A stretch of DNA of 64,000 nt, taken from Saccharibacillus qingshengii (lineage in GTDB: Bacteria > Bacillota > Bacilli > Paenibacillales > Paenibacillaceae). The stretch covers positions 53,753-117,752 of the forward strand of contig NZ_JAAZWC010000016.1 of assembly GCF_013185195.1 (NCBI RefSeq), in the 5' to 3' direction. Each line of letters starts with the position of its first letter. Position 1 is the first letter of the stretch. The position numbers were made by a program, and so were the translations under genes. The notes beneath the pieces were generated by a model. The model was given only the letters and a program-made list of their open reading frames with translations. It was not told the DNA's origin and did not search any database. Shown here piece after piece: positions 36,771-45,026 of this stretch.

Positions 36771-37652
36771 ATGAGCAATAAGCAGGAAGCCTATGCGTTA
36801 ACCATGCAGGAAGAAATACCGGGTCTGATTCCGCAGTGGCGGGAAGCGCTCGATGAACTCTACACCGAGTTTCGAAAAAGGAGCCGGGCGGCACTGAAAG
36901 ACTACGAGGTCGAAAATGTGCATCAGGCTCGTGTCAGTGCACGCAAGCTGCTGACGCTGCTGCCGATCATCGATCCGGACGACGAGACAGGGCTGTATCG
37001 CCCGATCAAACAGGCGCAGAAGCGCTTCGGACGGGTACGGGACGCGGATGTACTGATCGGCGAATTCAAGCAGCTGCGCAAAGAATCGGCAGAAGCCGGA
37101 CGCGAAGAAGAAGCGAAGCTGTTCAAACGGATGGCCAAGCTGGAGAAAGAAGAACGGCGCAGCCGGCGCAAGAAGCTGAGTACCCGGCTGCCCAAGATCG
37201 TGAACGGCAAGCTGGACCGGCGCTGGAAAGCGTTCCTCAATGACAGCCTGCCGGAGCTGGCCGAACGTGCGGATGTCCGCGCCGGACTGCGCGATCTCAA
37301 AGACGATTACCGCAAACGACGGCATACGTATCAGGTAACCGCCGACCGCGAAGGGCTGTACAGCGAAGAAGCGCTGCAGGCGCTGCATCAGGTACGGATC
37401 GCGGCCAAGCGCTGCCGGTATACGGCCGAGGCGGCCGCGTTCGCTCTCAGCGACAAGCAGGCCGAAGAAGCCGAACACTTCAAGAGCGTACAGAAACGGC
37501 TTGGCGAAATCAACGACCGGCATGTACGGATTCAGATTGCCGAAGATTACGGTCCGGAAGCTCTGGGCGCGGACGAAGCCGGCTGGAATGCTTTCCGGCA
37601 GCGGCTCGACGAACAGCTAAAAGAATCCTTAAGCGAAATCGGCGAATTATAA
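36771..37652 (+). CDS. CHAD domain-containing protein
   Basis: A 293-aa all-helical protein of the CHAD family. The two halves each carry the conserved His/Arg pattern: VENVHQARVSARKLLTLLPII near residue 45 and LQALHQVRIAAKRCRYTAEAAAF near residue 205, with FGRVRDADVLIGE between them. The basic surface of CHAD proteins binds polyphosphate (known for the family). The helical middle is very rich in Lys/Glu/Arg. ATG 36771 has AGAAGGAG upstream. It is not fused to a CYTH domain, and no polyphosphate kinase gene is adjacent. Confidence 0.9.
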   Translation: MSNKQEAYALTMQEEIPGLIPQWREALDELYTEFRKRSRAALKDYEVENVHQARVSARKLLTLLPIIDPDDETGLYRPIKQAQKRFGRVRDADVLIGEFKQLRKESAEAGREEEAKLFKRMAKLEKEERRSRRKKLSTRLPKIVNGKLDRRWKAFLNDSLPELAERADVRAGLRDLKDDYRKRRHTYQVTADREGLYSEEALQALHQVRIAAKRCRYTAEAAAFALSDKQAEEAEHFKSVQKRLGEINDRHVRIQIAEDYGPEALGADEAGWNAFRQRLDEQLKESLSEIGEL

Positions 37653-37681
37653 TGAAAAACGGCTCCCCTTAAGGGAGCCGT
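37651..37681. terminator. left copy of a split bidirectional terminator
   Basis: An A5 tract then ACGGCTCCCCTT/AAGGGAGCCGT (37659-37681). It has the A tract (T tract on the minus strand) but no T tract on its right, where the MITE-like element begins six bases later. Confidence 0.7.
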
Positions 37682-37686
37682 CAGGC

Positions 37687-37915
37687 TGTCGAGAAAGTCC
37701 TATTCGTAAGAGAAGCTTGTCGGCTGCGGGAGAAATTCGTTCCGGTCGCGTGTTGAAATCGGGAAAAAAAATCAAATTTCAATGGAATTTTCCCGATTTC
37801 AAAGGCGAACTATAGCATAAGCTTCCGAAGTGCATTTCTTCGAAATGCTTTAGCTCCTTCACTGAATTTCTCCCTTCGCCTCCTCGCTTCACTCGGAAGC
37901 AGACCTTTCTCGACA
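37687..37915. repeat. 229-bp MITE-like palindromic element
   Basis: Terminal inverted repeats TGTCGAGAAAG (37687-37697) and CTTTCTCGACA (37905-37915) bound a non-coding segment with an internal inverted repeat (GAAATCGGGAAAA / TTTTCCCGATTTC, near 37756-37803). Near-identical 22-23-base hairpins flank it on both sides, as if the target had been duplicated on insertion. The TIR resembles transposon ends, but the parent family is unknown to me. Confidence 0.6.
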
Positions 37916-37919
37916 CGTT

Positions 37920-37947
37920 GACGGCTCCCCTAAGGGAGCCGTTTTTG
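37920..37947. terminator. right copy of the split bidirectional terminator
   Basis: GACGGCTCCCC/TAAGGGAGCCGT (37920-37942), one base shorter than the left copy, followed by T5. It lies between the convergent CHAD and SLH-like genes. Confidence 0.75.
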
Positions 37948-37994
37948 TCGGGAGGAAAGATGAAGGGAGCAGCCGTCAGAACCAGGCCGCCACC

Positions 37995-38705
37995 TTATTT
38001 GGCCGGGGGTTCCGGGTCGGCGGGCATATCGGGCGAAGGAGCCGGAGCTTCCGGCAGTTTCTTCAGGAATTCGAGGGAGTCGTACAGCATGACGGCGGCT
38101 TCGGCGCGGGTGATTTCGGACTTCGTATGGAAATCGCCTTGGGCATCGAGCTTCACCAGGCCGCGAGCAAGCGCACGCTGGATCGAACCCTGGTACTCGA
38201 TCGTCAGCTCGTCTTCGTCGCCGAGCGGTTGGGGCTTGATATTGATCATCGGCAGATTATGCGTCTTCTCGATCGCCTGCATCAGATAATGGGTGTAGGT
38301 TTCTTTGGTCATCGGAGCGGAAGGATCGACAGATTCGGGAATCTCGATTCCGTTGAAATGCGCATTGATAAATGCTTCCGCATACCAGGCGTCGTCTGAA
38401 ATAGACGGGAACAAGTCACTGGCCATCGGCACTTTGCCGGCTTCGAACGAGACGGCCGCCAGACTGAGCTGCAGGCCGCCGGCGATGAACTGTACGCCCT
38501 GCGCCTGATTCAGGATGCCCTGCGGATTGAATGACGAAGGACTCACTCCTTTGACGAGCTGTTGGTTCTTGAGCGATTCGATCTTCGACTTGCCGGTGAC
38601 GCCGTTCAGGTCGCCGAATCCGGCACCCGCCGCGAACAGCTGGCCGCCGAGTGACAAGGACAATACGGATACTGCCAATACGGAGCTTACGCTTTTCTTA
38701 TTCAT
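37995..38705 (-). CDS. secreted SLH-like domain protein
   Basis: A 236-aa exported protein with a signal peptide (VLAVSVLSLSLGGQLFAAG, residues ~8-26). It has weak S-layer-homology-type motifs such as QGILNQAQGVQFIAGGL and FHTKSEITRAEAAVMLYDSLEFL (the ITRAEAAVML core is a typical SLH end). It closes with a Pro-rich tail. SLH domains bind pyruvylated secondary cell-wall polymer; here only one or two units look intact, so anchoring is uncertain. ATG 38705 has GAGGAGGAA upstream. It is monocistronic. Confidence 0.75.
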   Translation of the reverse strand: MNKKSVSSVLAVSVLSLSLGGQLFAAGAGFGDLNGVTGKSKIESLKNQQLVKGVSPSSFNPQGILNQAQGVQFIAGGLQLSLAAVSFEAGKVPMASDLFPSISDDAWYAEAFINAHFNGIEIPESVDPSAPMTKETYTHYLMQAIEKTHNLPMINIKPQPLGDEDELTIEYQGSIQRALARGLVKLDAQGDFHTKSEITRAEAAVMLYDSLEFLKKLPEAPAPSPDMPADPEPPAK

Positions 38706-38877
38706 GAATGATTCCTCCTCGGGTTGGCGGACGGGGCGCAGAATCGGCTGTCCATATTCCGCTTCGTTTGTCGTTCTTACTGCCCCAGACGCTGTAGGGA
38801 GACAAAAGGTTGCAGCGCGGCTATCGGAATCCGATCCAATCCGCGTGAGGCAGCAAAAGGTGCGTACAAATATGCCC

Positions 38878-38920
38878 AAAAGCCGTTTCCCTGCGGAAAA
38901 CTTCCGCGGGAAACGGCTTT
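38878..38920 (-). terminator. terminator of the aldehyde dehydrogenase gene
   Basis: AAAGCCGTTTCCCTGCGGA pairs with TCCGCGGGAAACGGCTTT almost perfectly; TTTT lies at the minus-strand end. Confidence 0.8.
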
Positions 38921-38963
38921 GGCAGATACCCGAACCGCGTGGCCGCGGATCGGCATCCTCATC

Positions 38964-40382
38964 TTATTTGAGCAGTTTTTTTACCAGATTGAGCTGTTCA
39001 TCGCCGTGAGGCGGGAAGAACATCGTCGATCCGCTTTCGGCGGAAGGTCTTTTTAGGATACTCTTCTGGTGCGAGAACGTCTTCAGGCTGTGCAGGCCGT
39101 GATAGGCACCGATCCCCGAAGCTCCCGTGCCGCCGAACGGCAGATACGGATTGGAGACATGCAGCAGCGTATCATTGATGCATCCGCCGCCGAACGGAAC
39201 TTTCTCCAGTACGCGGTTCTGGACTTCTTCGTCGGTAGTGAACAGATAGAGCGACAGCGGCCGCGGTTGGCTGTTGACCTGCCGAATCGCGTCGTTAAGG
39301 TCCGTATAGGTCAGCACTGGCAGAATCGGTCCGAACAGCTCTTCCTGCATGCTTGCCGTATCCCACGAATCGATATCGAGCAGGGTCGGCTCGATAAACT
39401 TCGTATCGCGGTCGCCGTTTCCGCCGAAGACGATCTTATCCTTATCTTTGGCGAGGATTTCGGTCAGACGGTCGAAGTGGCGATGGTTAACGATCCGGCC
39501 GAAGTCCGGGCTGCTCTGCATGTCTTCGCCGAGGAACTCGCGAATCGCGTTCTTGAGCGCAATCAGAAGCTGGATCTTCTTGCTCTCATGGACGAGTACA
39601 TAATCCGGCGCGATGCAGGTCTGGCCGGCATTGACGAGCTTGCCCCAGATAATCCGCTTGGCCGCCATACGCAGATCCGCTTGTTTGTCGACGATCGCCG
39701 GGCTTTTGCCGCCCAGTTCCAGGGTCACCGGAATCAGCTGTTTGGCCGCCGCTTGGGCGACGATCCGGCCGACTTCCGTGCTGCCCGTGAAGAAGATATA
39801 GTCGAACGGCGAGTTGATGAGCGCGTTGACCGTATCTTTGCCGCCTTCGACGACCCGGACATAATGGTCTTCGAACACGTCCGCAAGCAGCTGCTTCACG
39901 ACGCGCGAGACATTCGGCGTGCTGTCGGACATCTTCACGACCGCGCAGTTGCCGGCCGCGATCGCGCCGACCAGCGGTTCCATGACCAGCTGGAACGGAT
40001 AGTTGAACGGACCGATAATCAGCACGGTTCCGTAAGGTTCGTTGATCACGAAGCTGCTTGCGCCGGCCAGCGTAATCGGCGTCGCTACGCGCTGCGGCTT
40101 GGACCAGCGGTACAGCTCTTTGCTGATTTCCGTAATGGTGTTCAGGACGAAGCCGATCTCGGTCGTGTAGGCTTCAAAAGCCGGCTTGCCCAGATCCGCC
40201 TGCAGCGCTTCAAGCAGTGCGGGTTCGTAACGCTGGATCGCGGCTTTGAGTTTCTCCAGACGCCGAATACGGAATTTGTAGCTGCGTGTTCGGTCGGTAT
40301 CGTAGAAGGCGTGATGCTCTTCCAGCATCTGCGTCACTTCTTCGGAATTCCATTCTTTTGCAAGCGTATCCTGTTCGATCAT
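38964..40382 (-). CDS. aldehyde dehydrogenase (class 3/fatty-aldehyde type)
   Basis: A 472-aa NAD(P)-dependent enzyme oxidising aldehydes to acids. Motifs in order: IIGPFNYPFQL cofactor entry (~115), FTGSTEVGRIV, the general base in VTLELGGKSPAIVD (~215) and the catalytic Cys in NAGQTCIAPDYVLV (~248). EELFGPILPVLTY and GGCINDTLLHVSNPYLPFGGTGASG follow. Length and motif spelling match the class 3 (AldH/YwdH-like) branch. The start at 40382 has GAGGAGGTCG upstream. It is transcribed alone, towards the SLH-like gene. Confidence 0.93.
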   Translation of the reverse strand: MIEQDTLAKEWNSEEVTQMLEEHHAFYDTDRTRSYKFRIRRLEKLKAAIQRYEPALLEALQADLGKPAFEAYTTEIGFVLNTITEISKELYRWSKPQRVATPITLAGASSFVINEPYGTVLIIGPFNYPFQLVMEPLVGAIAAGNCAVVKMSDSTPNVSRVVKQLLADVFEDHYVRVVEGGKDTVNALINSPFDYIFFTGSTEVGRIVAQAAAKQLIPVTLELGGKSPAIVDKQADLRMAAKRIIWGKLVNAGQTCIAPDYVLVHESKKIQLLIALKNAIREFLGEDMQSSPDFGRIVNHRHFDRLTEILAKDKDKIVFGGNGDRDTKFIEPTLLDIDSWDTASMQEELFGPILPVLTYTDLNDAIRQVNSQPRPLSLYLFTTDEEVQNRVLEKVPFGGGCINDTLLHVSNPYLPFGGTGASGIGAYHGLHSLKTFSHQKSILKRPSAESGSTMFFPPHGDEQLNLVKKLLK

Positions 40383-40646
40383 AGGGTCGACCTCCTCGGG
40401 GGGTGGAATGCGTGAACCGGAAAATACCATTTAAGATTCTGTAAAAATCATAGAGCTTGGGAAGGGTCAAAGTCAAACCTGCCGGGTGCGCCGTGCTTGT
40501 CGCTGCTGCCGGTGGGGTTCGCGGCAGAAGCCGTCCGGCACAAAACGACCTCAATAACTCTATTACCCACATTGAAGGGGGAGCGGCACAAAAATCGAAT
40601 AAAAAGAAACGATTTCATCCGGTAGACGAAAAGAAAAACAAAAAAA

Positions 40647-40693
40647 GCTCCGTTCTGCCGCAAAGGGGCAGCCGGAGCCGTTTCGAACGGAGC
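40647..40693 (-). terminator. terminator of the shorter CorC-type gene
   Basis: GCTCCGTT...AACGGAGC outer arms enclose a second inner stem (CTGCC/GGCAG). On the minus strand a run of seven T follows. I see no gene in the remaining bases to 40382. Confidence 0.8.
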
Positions 40694-40723
40694 GTCAAGC
40701 GGACGAATCCGCCCGTACCGCGA

Positions 40724-41788
40724 TCAGAGAGGAGCAAGCGGCAGTCTGACGCCGTCCGCTTCGTCGCGAATATCGCCGACGATCTCTTCCAGAATGTCTT
40801 CCATGGTGACCAGACCGATCGTCCGCCCGGAAGCGTCCGTTACGGAAGCCATATGCACGCGGCTCTGCTGCATGGCAAGCATGACTTCGCGCAGGGTGGC
40901 CGTCTCGGTAAACTGGGGAAGCGCATGGATAAATCCTTCGATCCGTCCGTCTCTGCCCGCCGCAATGGCGGTCAGCACTTCCTTGCTGTGCACGAAACCG
41001 ATAAACGTATCCGGATTGCCGTTCGTCACCGGATAACGCGTATACTCGTGTTCGCTCAGTTTCTCGACCAGTTCGCTCTGCGGCACTTCTTTGGCGATCT
41101 TAACGATCTTGTGCTCGGGAATCATGATCTCGCGAAGCGTACGATCGTCAAAAGCAAAGATGTTGCGCAGATAGCCCTGTTCCGTCTTGTTGATCTCGCC
41201 GCTCTCGTAACTCTGTTCGACCAGCCATCTCAGTTCTTCTTCCGAGTGAACCGATTCGTGTCCGGCTGGCTTGACGCCGAACAACCGGAGCAGCAGGGTG
41301 GCGGAACCGTTGAGCAGACGAATGAAAGGAGCCGTCATTCGGCCAAAACGGTACAGCGAAGGAGCGAGCATCAAGGTCATCTTCTCGGCAAACTGGATGG
41401 CCAGCGTCTTGGGAGCCAATTCGCCGATAACCACATGCAGGAAAGTGACAAGTGCCAAAGCGATCCCGTAAGAAAGCACGGTTGCGATTGTTTCCGGCAC
41501 ATCGAAATGAGTGAAGACCGGGTGCAGCATCTTCTCGACCGTCGGTTCCCCGAGCGCGCCGAGCACCAGTGCGGTAATCGTGATGCCGAGCTGACAGGCG
41601 GACAAGTAATAGTCCAGGTCCTGCGCGACTTTTTTGGCCATGACCGCTTTTTTGTTGCCATCCGCGATCAGTTGGTCAAGTCTCGACATCCGGACTTTGA
41701 GTATGGCAAATTCCGCGCCGACAAAAAAAGCGGTAAGACCGATAAACACGGCGATCAGAAAAAGGTTTAACGCAATTGATCCGTCCAA
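40724..41788 (-). CDS. CNNM/CorC-type hemolysin-family membrane protein, short form
   Basis: A 354-aa protein with a DUF21/CNNM membrane domain (residues ~1-190, TAFFVGAEFAILKVRMSRLDQL, SACQLGITITALVLGALGEP, VIGELAPKTLAIQFAEK) and a CBS pair (~205-335, ending GLVTMEDILEEIVGDIRDE). It stops there, lacking the C-terminal CorC_HlyC domain present in its neighbour. Relatives affect magnesium or other divalent-ion export. The start must be TTG 41788, because an in-frame TGA lies four codons upstream; the Shine-Dalgarno is unusually far away across a hairpin. It is the downstream paralogue of 41890-43194. Confidence 0.88.
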   Translation of the reverse strand: MDGSIALNLFLIAVFIGLTAFFVGAEFAILKVRMSRLDQLIADGNKKAVMAKKVAQDLDYYLSACQLGITITALVLGALGEPTVEKMLHPVFTHFDVPETIATVLSYGIALALVTFLHVVIGELAPKTLAIQFAEKMTLMLAPSLYRFGRMTAPFIRLLNGSATLLLRLFGVKPAGHESVHSEEELRWLVEQSYESGEINKTEQGYLRNIFAFDDRTLREIMIPEHKIVKIAKEVPQSELVEKLSEHEYTRYPVTNGNPDTFIGFVHSKEVLTAIAAGRDGRIEGFIHALPQFTETATLREVMLAMQQSRVHMASVTDASGRTIGLVTMEDILEEIVGDIRDEADGVRLPLAPL

Positions 41789-41794
41789 TAAATT

Positions 41795-41820
41795 CCCTCA
41801 AAAAAGAGGGATTCACCTCC
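41795..41820 (-). promoter_or_regulatory. Shine-Dalgarno plus hairpin leader of the short CorC-type gene
   Basis: On the minus strand GGAGGTGAA (41812-41820) is followed by a CCCTC-T6-GAGGG hairpin (41795-41810), then AATTTA and the TTG start. The site is about 23 bases from the start in linear sequence but close when the hairpin folds. The same layout precedes the paralogue. Confidence 0.65.
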
Positions 41821-41889
41821 AGCATAATTGGGATTTGGATATTCGGTTAGATTGAATCAGGGGACTTCGACGACCGATCGGGACCGGGA

Positions 41890-43194
41890 TTACTGCTCGT
41901 TGTAGCTGAGCTGCACCCGCTTGATCTGCAGATCGTCTTTTTCCGTAATGGTCCAGACATGATCGTTCTCCAGCAGCGTTTCGCCTTCAAGAGCCGCGGT
42001 TCCCATCCGGTGCTGAATCCAGCCCCCGATCGTATCGGTATCGCTGCGCTCTTCAAAGGTGATGCCGAAACGCTTCTCCAGCTCGTCGAGCAGCACAAGT
42101 CCGCTGACCGCGTACTCGCGTTCGCCCGTCTGCCGGATTTCGGCGATCTCGTCCGCATCGAATTCGTCGCGGATATCGCCGACCAATTCCTCCAGCACAT
42201 CTTCCATGGTTACGACGCCGGCGGTACCGCCGTACTCGTCGACCACAAGCGCCATATGCATGCGTTCCAGCTGCATTTTGAGCATCGCTTCCTGGATCGG
42301 CGTCGCTTCCGATACGATCGGAATACGGCGGATAAACTCTTCCAATCTGCGCGCGCGTCCGACGATGATGTGAGGGAGCATCTTTTTCGCGTTGACGACC
42401 CCGATGATCCGGTCTTTGCTGCCTTCTTCGGTGACCGGATAGCGGGTGTAGTAGTTCTCGTCGAGCACCTTGATCAATTCCGCATATTCCATATCCTTGT
42501 CGATCGTGACCAGCTGCGTCCGCGGCACCATGATGTCGCGCGCTACGCGCTCGTCGAACGAAAAGACGTTTTCCATGTAAGACAGCTTCGTTTCATTGAT
42601 TTCGCCGCCTTCGTAACTCTGCGCCATGATGATCTTCAACTCGTCTTCGGAATACACTTCGTCGTGTCCCGCGGGCTTGACCCCGAACAGACGAAGCAGA
42701 ACGCGCGCCGCGCCGTTAAGCGCCCAGATGAACGGATACATGACGCGTCCGAACCAGTAGAGCGGGGAAGCCAGCAGCAGCGTCATCTTTTCCGCGTACT
42801 GGATCGCCAGCGTCTTCGGAGCCATCTCGCCGACGACCACGTGCAGGAACGTCACCAGGAAAAAGGCAATGGCGTACGAAGCGACCGACGAGGCGGATGC
42901 CGAGACATTGAGCCAGTCGAATACCGGATACAGCAGCAGCTCGACGGCCGGTTTGCCGATCGCGCCGAGTCCCAGCGCCGTGACGGTGATACCGAGCTGG
43001 CAGGCGGACAGATAATAGTCCAGGTCGCCGGCGACCTTCTTGGCGATTACGGCTTTCTTGCTGCCTTCCGTAATCAGCTGGTCAAGCCGGGAGATCCGTA
43101 CCTTGACGACCGCGAACTCCGAAGCGACGAAGAAGGCGGTAAGCGCGAGCAGTACGGCCAGAATCAATAAATTGACGATTGTCATTAGGTCCAA
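41890..43194 (-). CDS. CNNM/CorC-type hemolysin-family membrane protein, full length
   Basis: A 434-aa protein with a DUF21/CNNM membrane domain (TAFFVASEFAVVKVRISRLDQL, SACQLGITVTALGLGAIGKP, VVGEMAPKTLAIQYAEK), a CBS pair (YTRYPVTEEGSKDRIIGVVNAKKML, GGTAGVVTMEDVLEELVGDIRDE) and a CorC_HlyC domain (residues ~345-430, VSGLVLLDELEKRFGI, TIGGWIQHRMG). It is predicted to take part in divalent-cation transport or resistance. I place the start at TTG 43194, with ATG 43185 as an alternative three codons later; both lie beyond a hairpin that follows the Shine-Dalgarno. It precedes its shorter paralogue by about 100 bases. Confidence 0.9.
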   Translation of the reverse strand: MDLMTIVNLLILAVLLALTAFFVASEFAVVKVRISRLDQLITEGSKKAVIAKKVAGDLDYYLSACQLGITVTALGLGAIGKPAVELLLYPVFDWLNVSASASSVASYAIAFFLVTFLHVVVGEMAPKTLAIQYAEKMTLLLASPLYWFGRVMYPFIWALNGAARVLLRLFGVKPAGHDEVYSEDELKIIMAQSYEGGEINETKLSYMENVFSFDERVARDIMVPRTQLVTIDKDMEYAELIKVLDENYYTRYPVTEEGSKDRIIGVVNAKKMLPHIIVGRARRLEEFIRRIPIVSEATPIQEAMLKMQLERMHMALVVDEYGGTAGVVTMEDVLEELVGDIRDEFDADEIAEIRQTGEREYAVSGLVLLDELEKRFGITFEERSDTDTIGGWIQHRMGTAALEGETLLENDHVWTITEKDDLQIKRVQLSYNEQ

Positions 43195-43200
43195 TAAGTT

Positions 43201-43224
43201 CCCTCGTACGAGGGGTTCACCTCC
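43201..43224 (-). promoter_or_regulatory. Shine-Dalgarno plus perfect hairpin leader of the full-length CorC-type gene
   Basis: On the minus strand GGAGGTGAA (43216-43224) is followed by the perfect palindrome CCCTCGTACGAGGG (43201-43214), then AACTTA and TTG 43194. Loop and stem bases differ from the paralogue's leader while the layout is kept. The 300 bases from 43225 to 43529 hold divergent promoter sequence and no gene. Confidence 0.65.
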
Positions 43225-43529
43225 AGTGAAATTTTAACGATTGAGACAGTTCCGCCTCTCCAACGGGATTTCCGGTTGAAAGAGACAGGTCCAAGAAACG
43301 GTGTTTAACGTAAAGTGATCGTTCAGCGCCTTCCCAAGTCTGCTGCCTCCCTCCTGAATGTATTACTTGTTACTATACCATAACCTTTAGTAACCATACA
43401 GCTTCGCGTTTGAGTTTTATGACTAAATTAAAAACAGACAAAATTTCCCGGAAGCGATTCGTTGGATTTCCCGTGGCGAAGGTGCTATTCTGAGAAAAAC
43501 TTGCGCTGTGGAGAGGAGATCGAATCAAC

Positions 43530-44480
43530 ATGCAAAGTATCGTATCGAACAAATGGCTGCTCGCCAGGTTGTATGAACCCGAGCAGACGATCGTGGACTG
43601 CCGCTTTACGCTGGGACAGCCTGAAGTGGGCCGCGAAGCTTACGCCCAGGAGCATATCCCGGGAGCGATCCATCTGGATCTGAAGCAGGATCTGTCCGCG
43701 CCGGCCGGCGATCACGGAGGCCGTCATCCGCTGCCGGATCCGGCAGTGTTCGCGGCGAAACTCGCCAAGCTCGGGATCGGTAACGATACGCGCGTTGTCG
43801 CGTACGACGATGAAGGCGGCATGAACGCGGCCCGGCTGTGGTGGATGCTGCGCTGGCTCGGACACGAGAACGTCGCTGTGCTGGATGGCGGATTCTCGAA
43901 CTGGAAACAGGCCGGCTTCCCGGTGGACGACAAGCAGGCGGTACGCGTGCCTTCATCGTTTACGCCGGACGTGCAGCATCATCTGCTGACCGACGTGAAC
44001 GAAGTGCAGCGCATCGTCGGCACGCTCAAAGCCGAACAGATCGTGGAGAGCGTACACGAAGAAATGGCCGCCCAGCGCGGCGAATTGCCGGTGCAGGATA
44101 TCGAAATCCCTCCAGCCGTGAATCCCAAAGTCTTTTTCACCCCCGTCCTGATCGATTCCCGGGCGCACGACCGCTACCTCGGCCAGAACGAGATGATGGA
44201 TCAGGTCGGCGGCCATATTCCCGGAGCCATCAATTTCTTCTGGAAAGACCTGTTCAACGAAGACGGATCGTACAAGAGTACGGAGGAGCTGGAGAAGCGC
44301 TTCGAGGCGATCGACAAAGAAGCCGAGATCGTCGTGTACTGCGGTTCCGGCGTGAGCGCGACTCCGAACATCCTGGCGCTGGAACAGGCCGGATTCAAGA
44401 GCGTGCGGCTGTATGCGGGGAGCTGGAGCGACTGGATCTCGTATGACGATAATCCGGTAGCGACGGGGGAAGAGGTTTAA
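43530..44480 (+). CDS. sulfurtransferase (thiosulfate/3-mercaptopyruvate type)
   Basis: A 316-aa two-domain rhodanese. The N-terminal inactive domain includes TIVDCRFTLGQPEVGREAYAQEHIPGAIHLDLKQDLSA and VVAYDDEGGMNAARLWWMLRWLGHENVAVLDGGFSNW. The C-terminal domain carries the catalytic Cys in VVYCGSGVSATPNILAL (near residue 271). It transfers sulfur from thiosulfate or mercaptopyruvate to cyanide or thiols. GAGAGGAG precedes the ATG. It is the last clearly chromosomal gene before the AT-rich accessory region. Confidence 0.92.
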   Translation: MQSIVSNKWLLARLYEPEQTIVDCRFTLGQPEVGREAYAQEHIPGAIHLDLKQDLSAPAGDHGGRHPLPDPAVFAAKLAKLGIGNDTRVVAYDDEGGMNAARLWWMLRWLGHENVAVLDGGFSNWKQAGFPVDDKQAVRVPSSFTPDVQHHLLTDVNEVQRIVGTLKAEQIVESVHEEMAAQRGELPVQDIEIPPAVNPKVFFTPVLIDSRAHDRYLGQNEMMDQVGGHIPGAINFFWKDLFNEDGSYKSTEELEKRFEAIDKEAEIVVYCGSGVSATPNILALEQAGFKSVRLYAGSWSDWISYDDNPVATGEEV

Positions 44481-44497
44481 GGTTTGGTTTGAAAAGG

Positions 44498-44524
44498 AAG
44501 CCCGCGGCGGACGCGGGCTTTTTT
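44498..44524 (+). terminator. rho-independent terminator
   Basis: AAGCCCGCG and CGCGGGCTT arms (44498-44506, 44512-44520) are followed by T tract. It marks the end of the conserved chromosomal segment. Confidence 0.85.
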
Positions 44525-44632
44525 GTATTGCGGGGGATTGCAGAAGTACACGGTGCAGAAGATCGGGATGGCTGCCTTGCAGTATTCCAATGTACCTGAA
44601 GTCAACAAGAAGTCAACGCTGGGCTGGAGAAA

Positions 44633-44713
44633 ATGTTTTCTGTAGGCAGCAAGAAATACACGCCCCAGGAATATGCGGGACGTGTAGAAATAACGGGAAG
44701 AACAAGGCGCTGA
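44633..44713 (+). pseudogene. possible truncated HTH/excisionase remnant (26 aa)
   Basis: The frame ATG 44633 to TGA 44711-44713 translates SKKYTPQEYAGRVEITGRTRR at its end. This looks like the start of an excisionase-type helix-turn-helix (YTPxEYAxxxGxTxRTVxR) that has been cut short. There is no ribosome site. The surrounding 44,525-44,900 has mixed composition and no other gene; it may be debris of an earlier insertion. Weak evidence. Confidence 0.3.
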
Positions 44714-44908
44714 GCCGAAGAGGTGCAACGTGGAATCAAAGAGACTGTAGCGATCTTCTCAATTTAATCAACGAAAAGCTAACAAGCCAAAAATGCTAGG
44801 TATAAAGTCGCCATACTTTTGCCCTGTAAGAAGTGGTTTGAATGTGTCATATTAAGTACAAGCAACGGAGATTTTACTTTTTTCTAGCTGAAAATTCGTT
44901 AATAATGA

Positions 44909-44936
44909 TTGATGGAAATAAAAAGCATGCTATAAT
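44909..44936 (+). promoter_or_regulatory. promoter of the Thoeris operon
   Basis: TTGATG (44909-44914), a 16-base spacer and a consensus TATAAT (44931-44936), about 90 bases before the first TIR frame. Confidence 0.6.
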
Positions 44937-45026
44937 TTATTTGCGAACATACGATCTGTTTAGTGCTTAATATATTTTATTCTTAGAATTTTTTAAACTT
45001 AAATTTGGGAGGTAATTGTTATCTTT

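Noticed and set aside
41959..43170. A 403-codon plus-strand frame opposite the full-length CorC-type gene
   Set aside because: His/Arg/Asp-rich shadow translation, antisense to an unmistakable CNNM-CBS protein.
44530..44830. tRNA gene as integration target at the left border
   Set aside because: No cloverleaf could be folded by eye from this segment on either strand.
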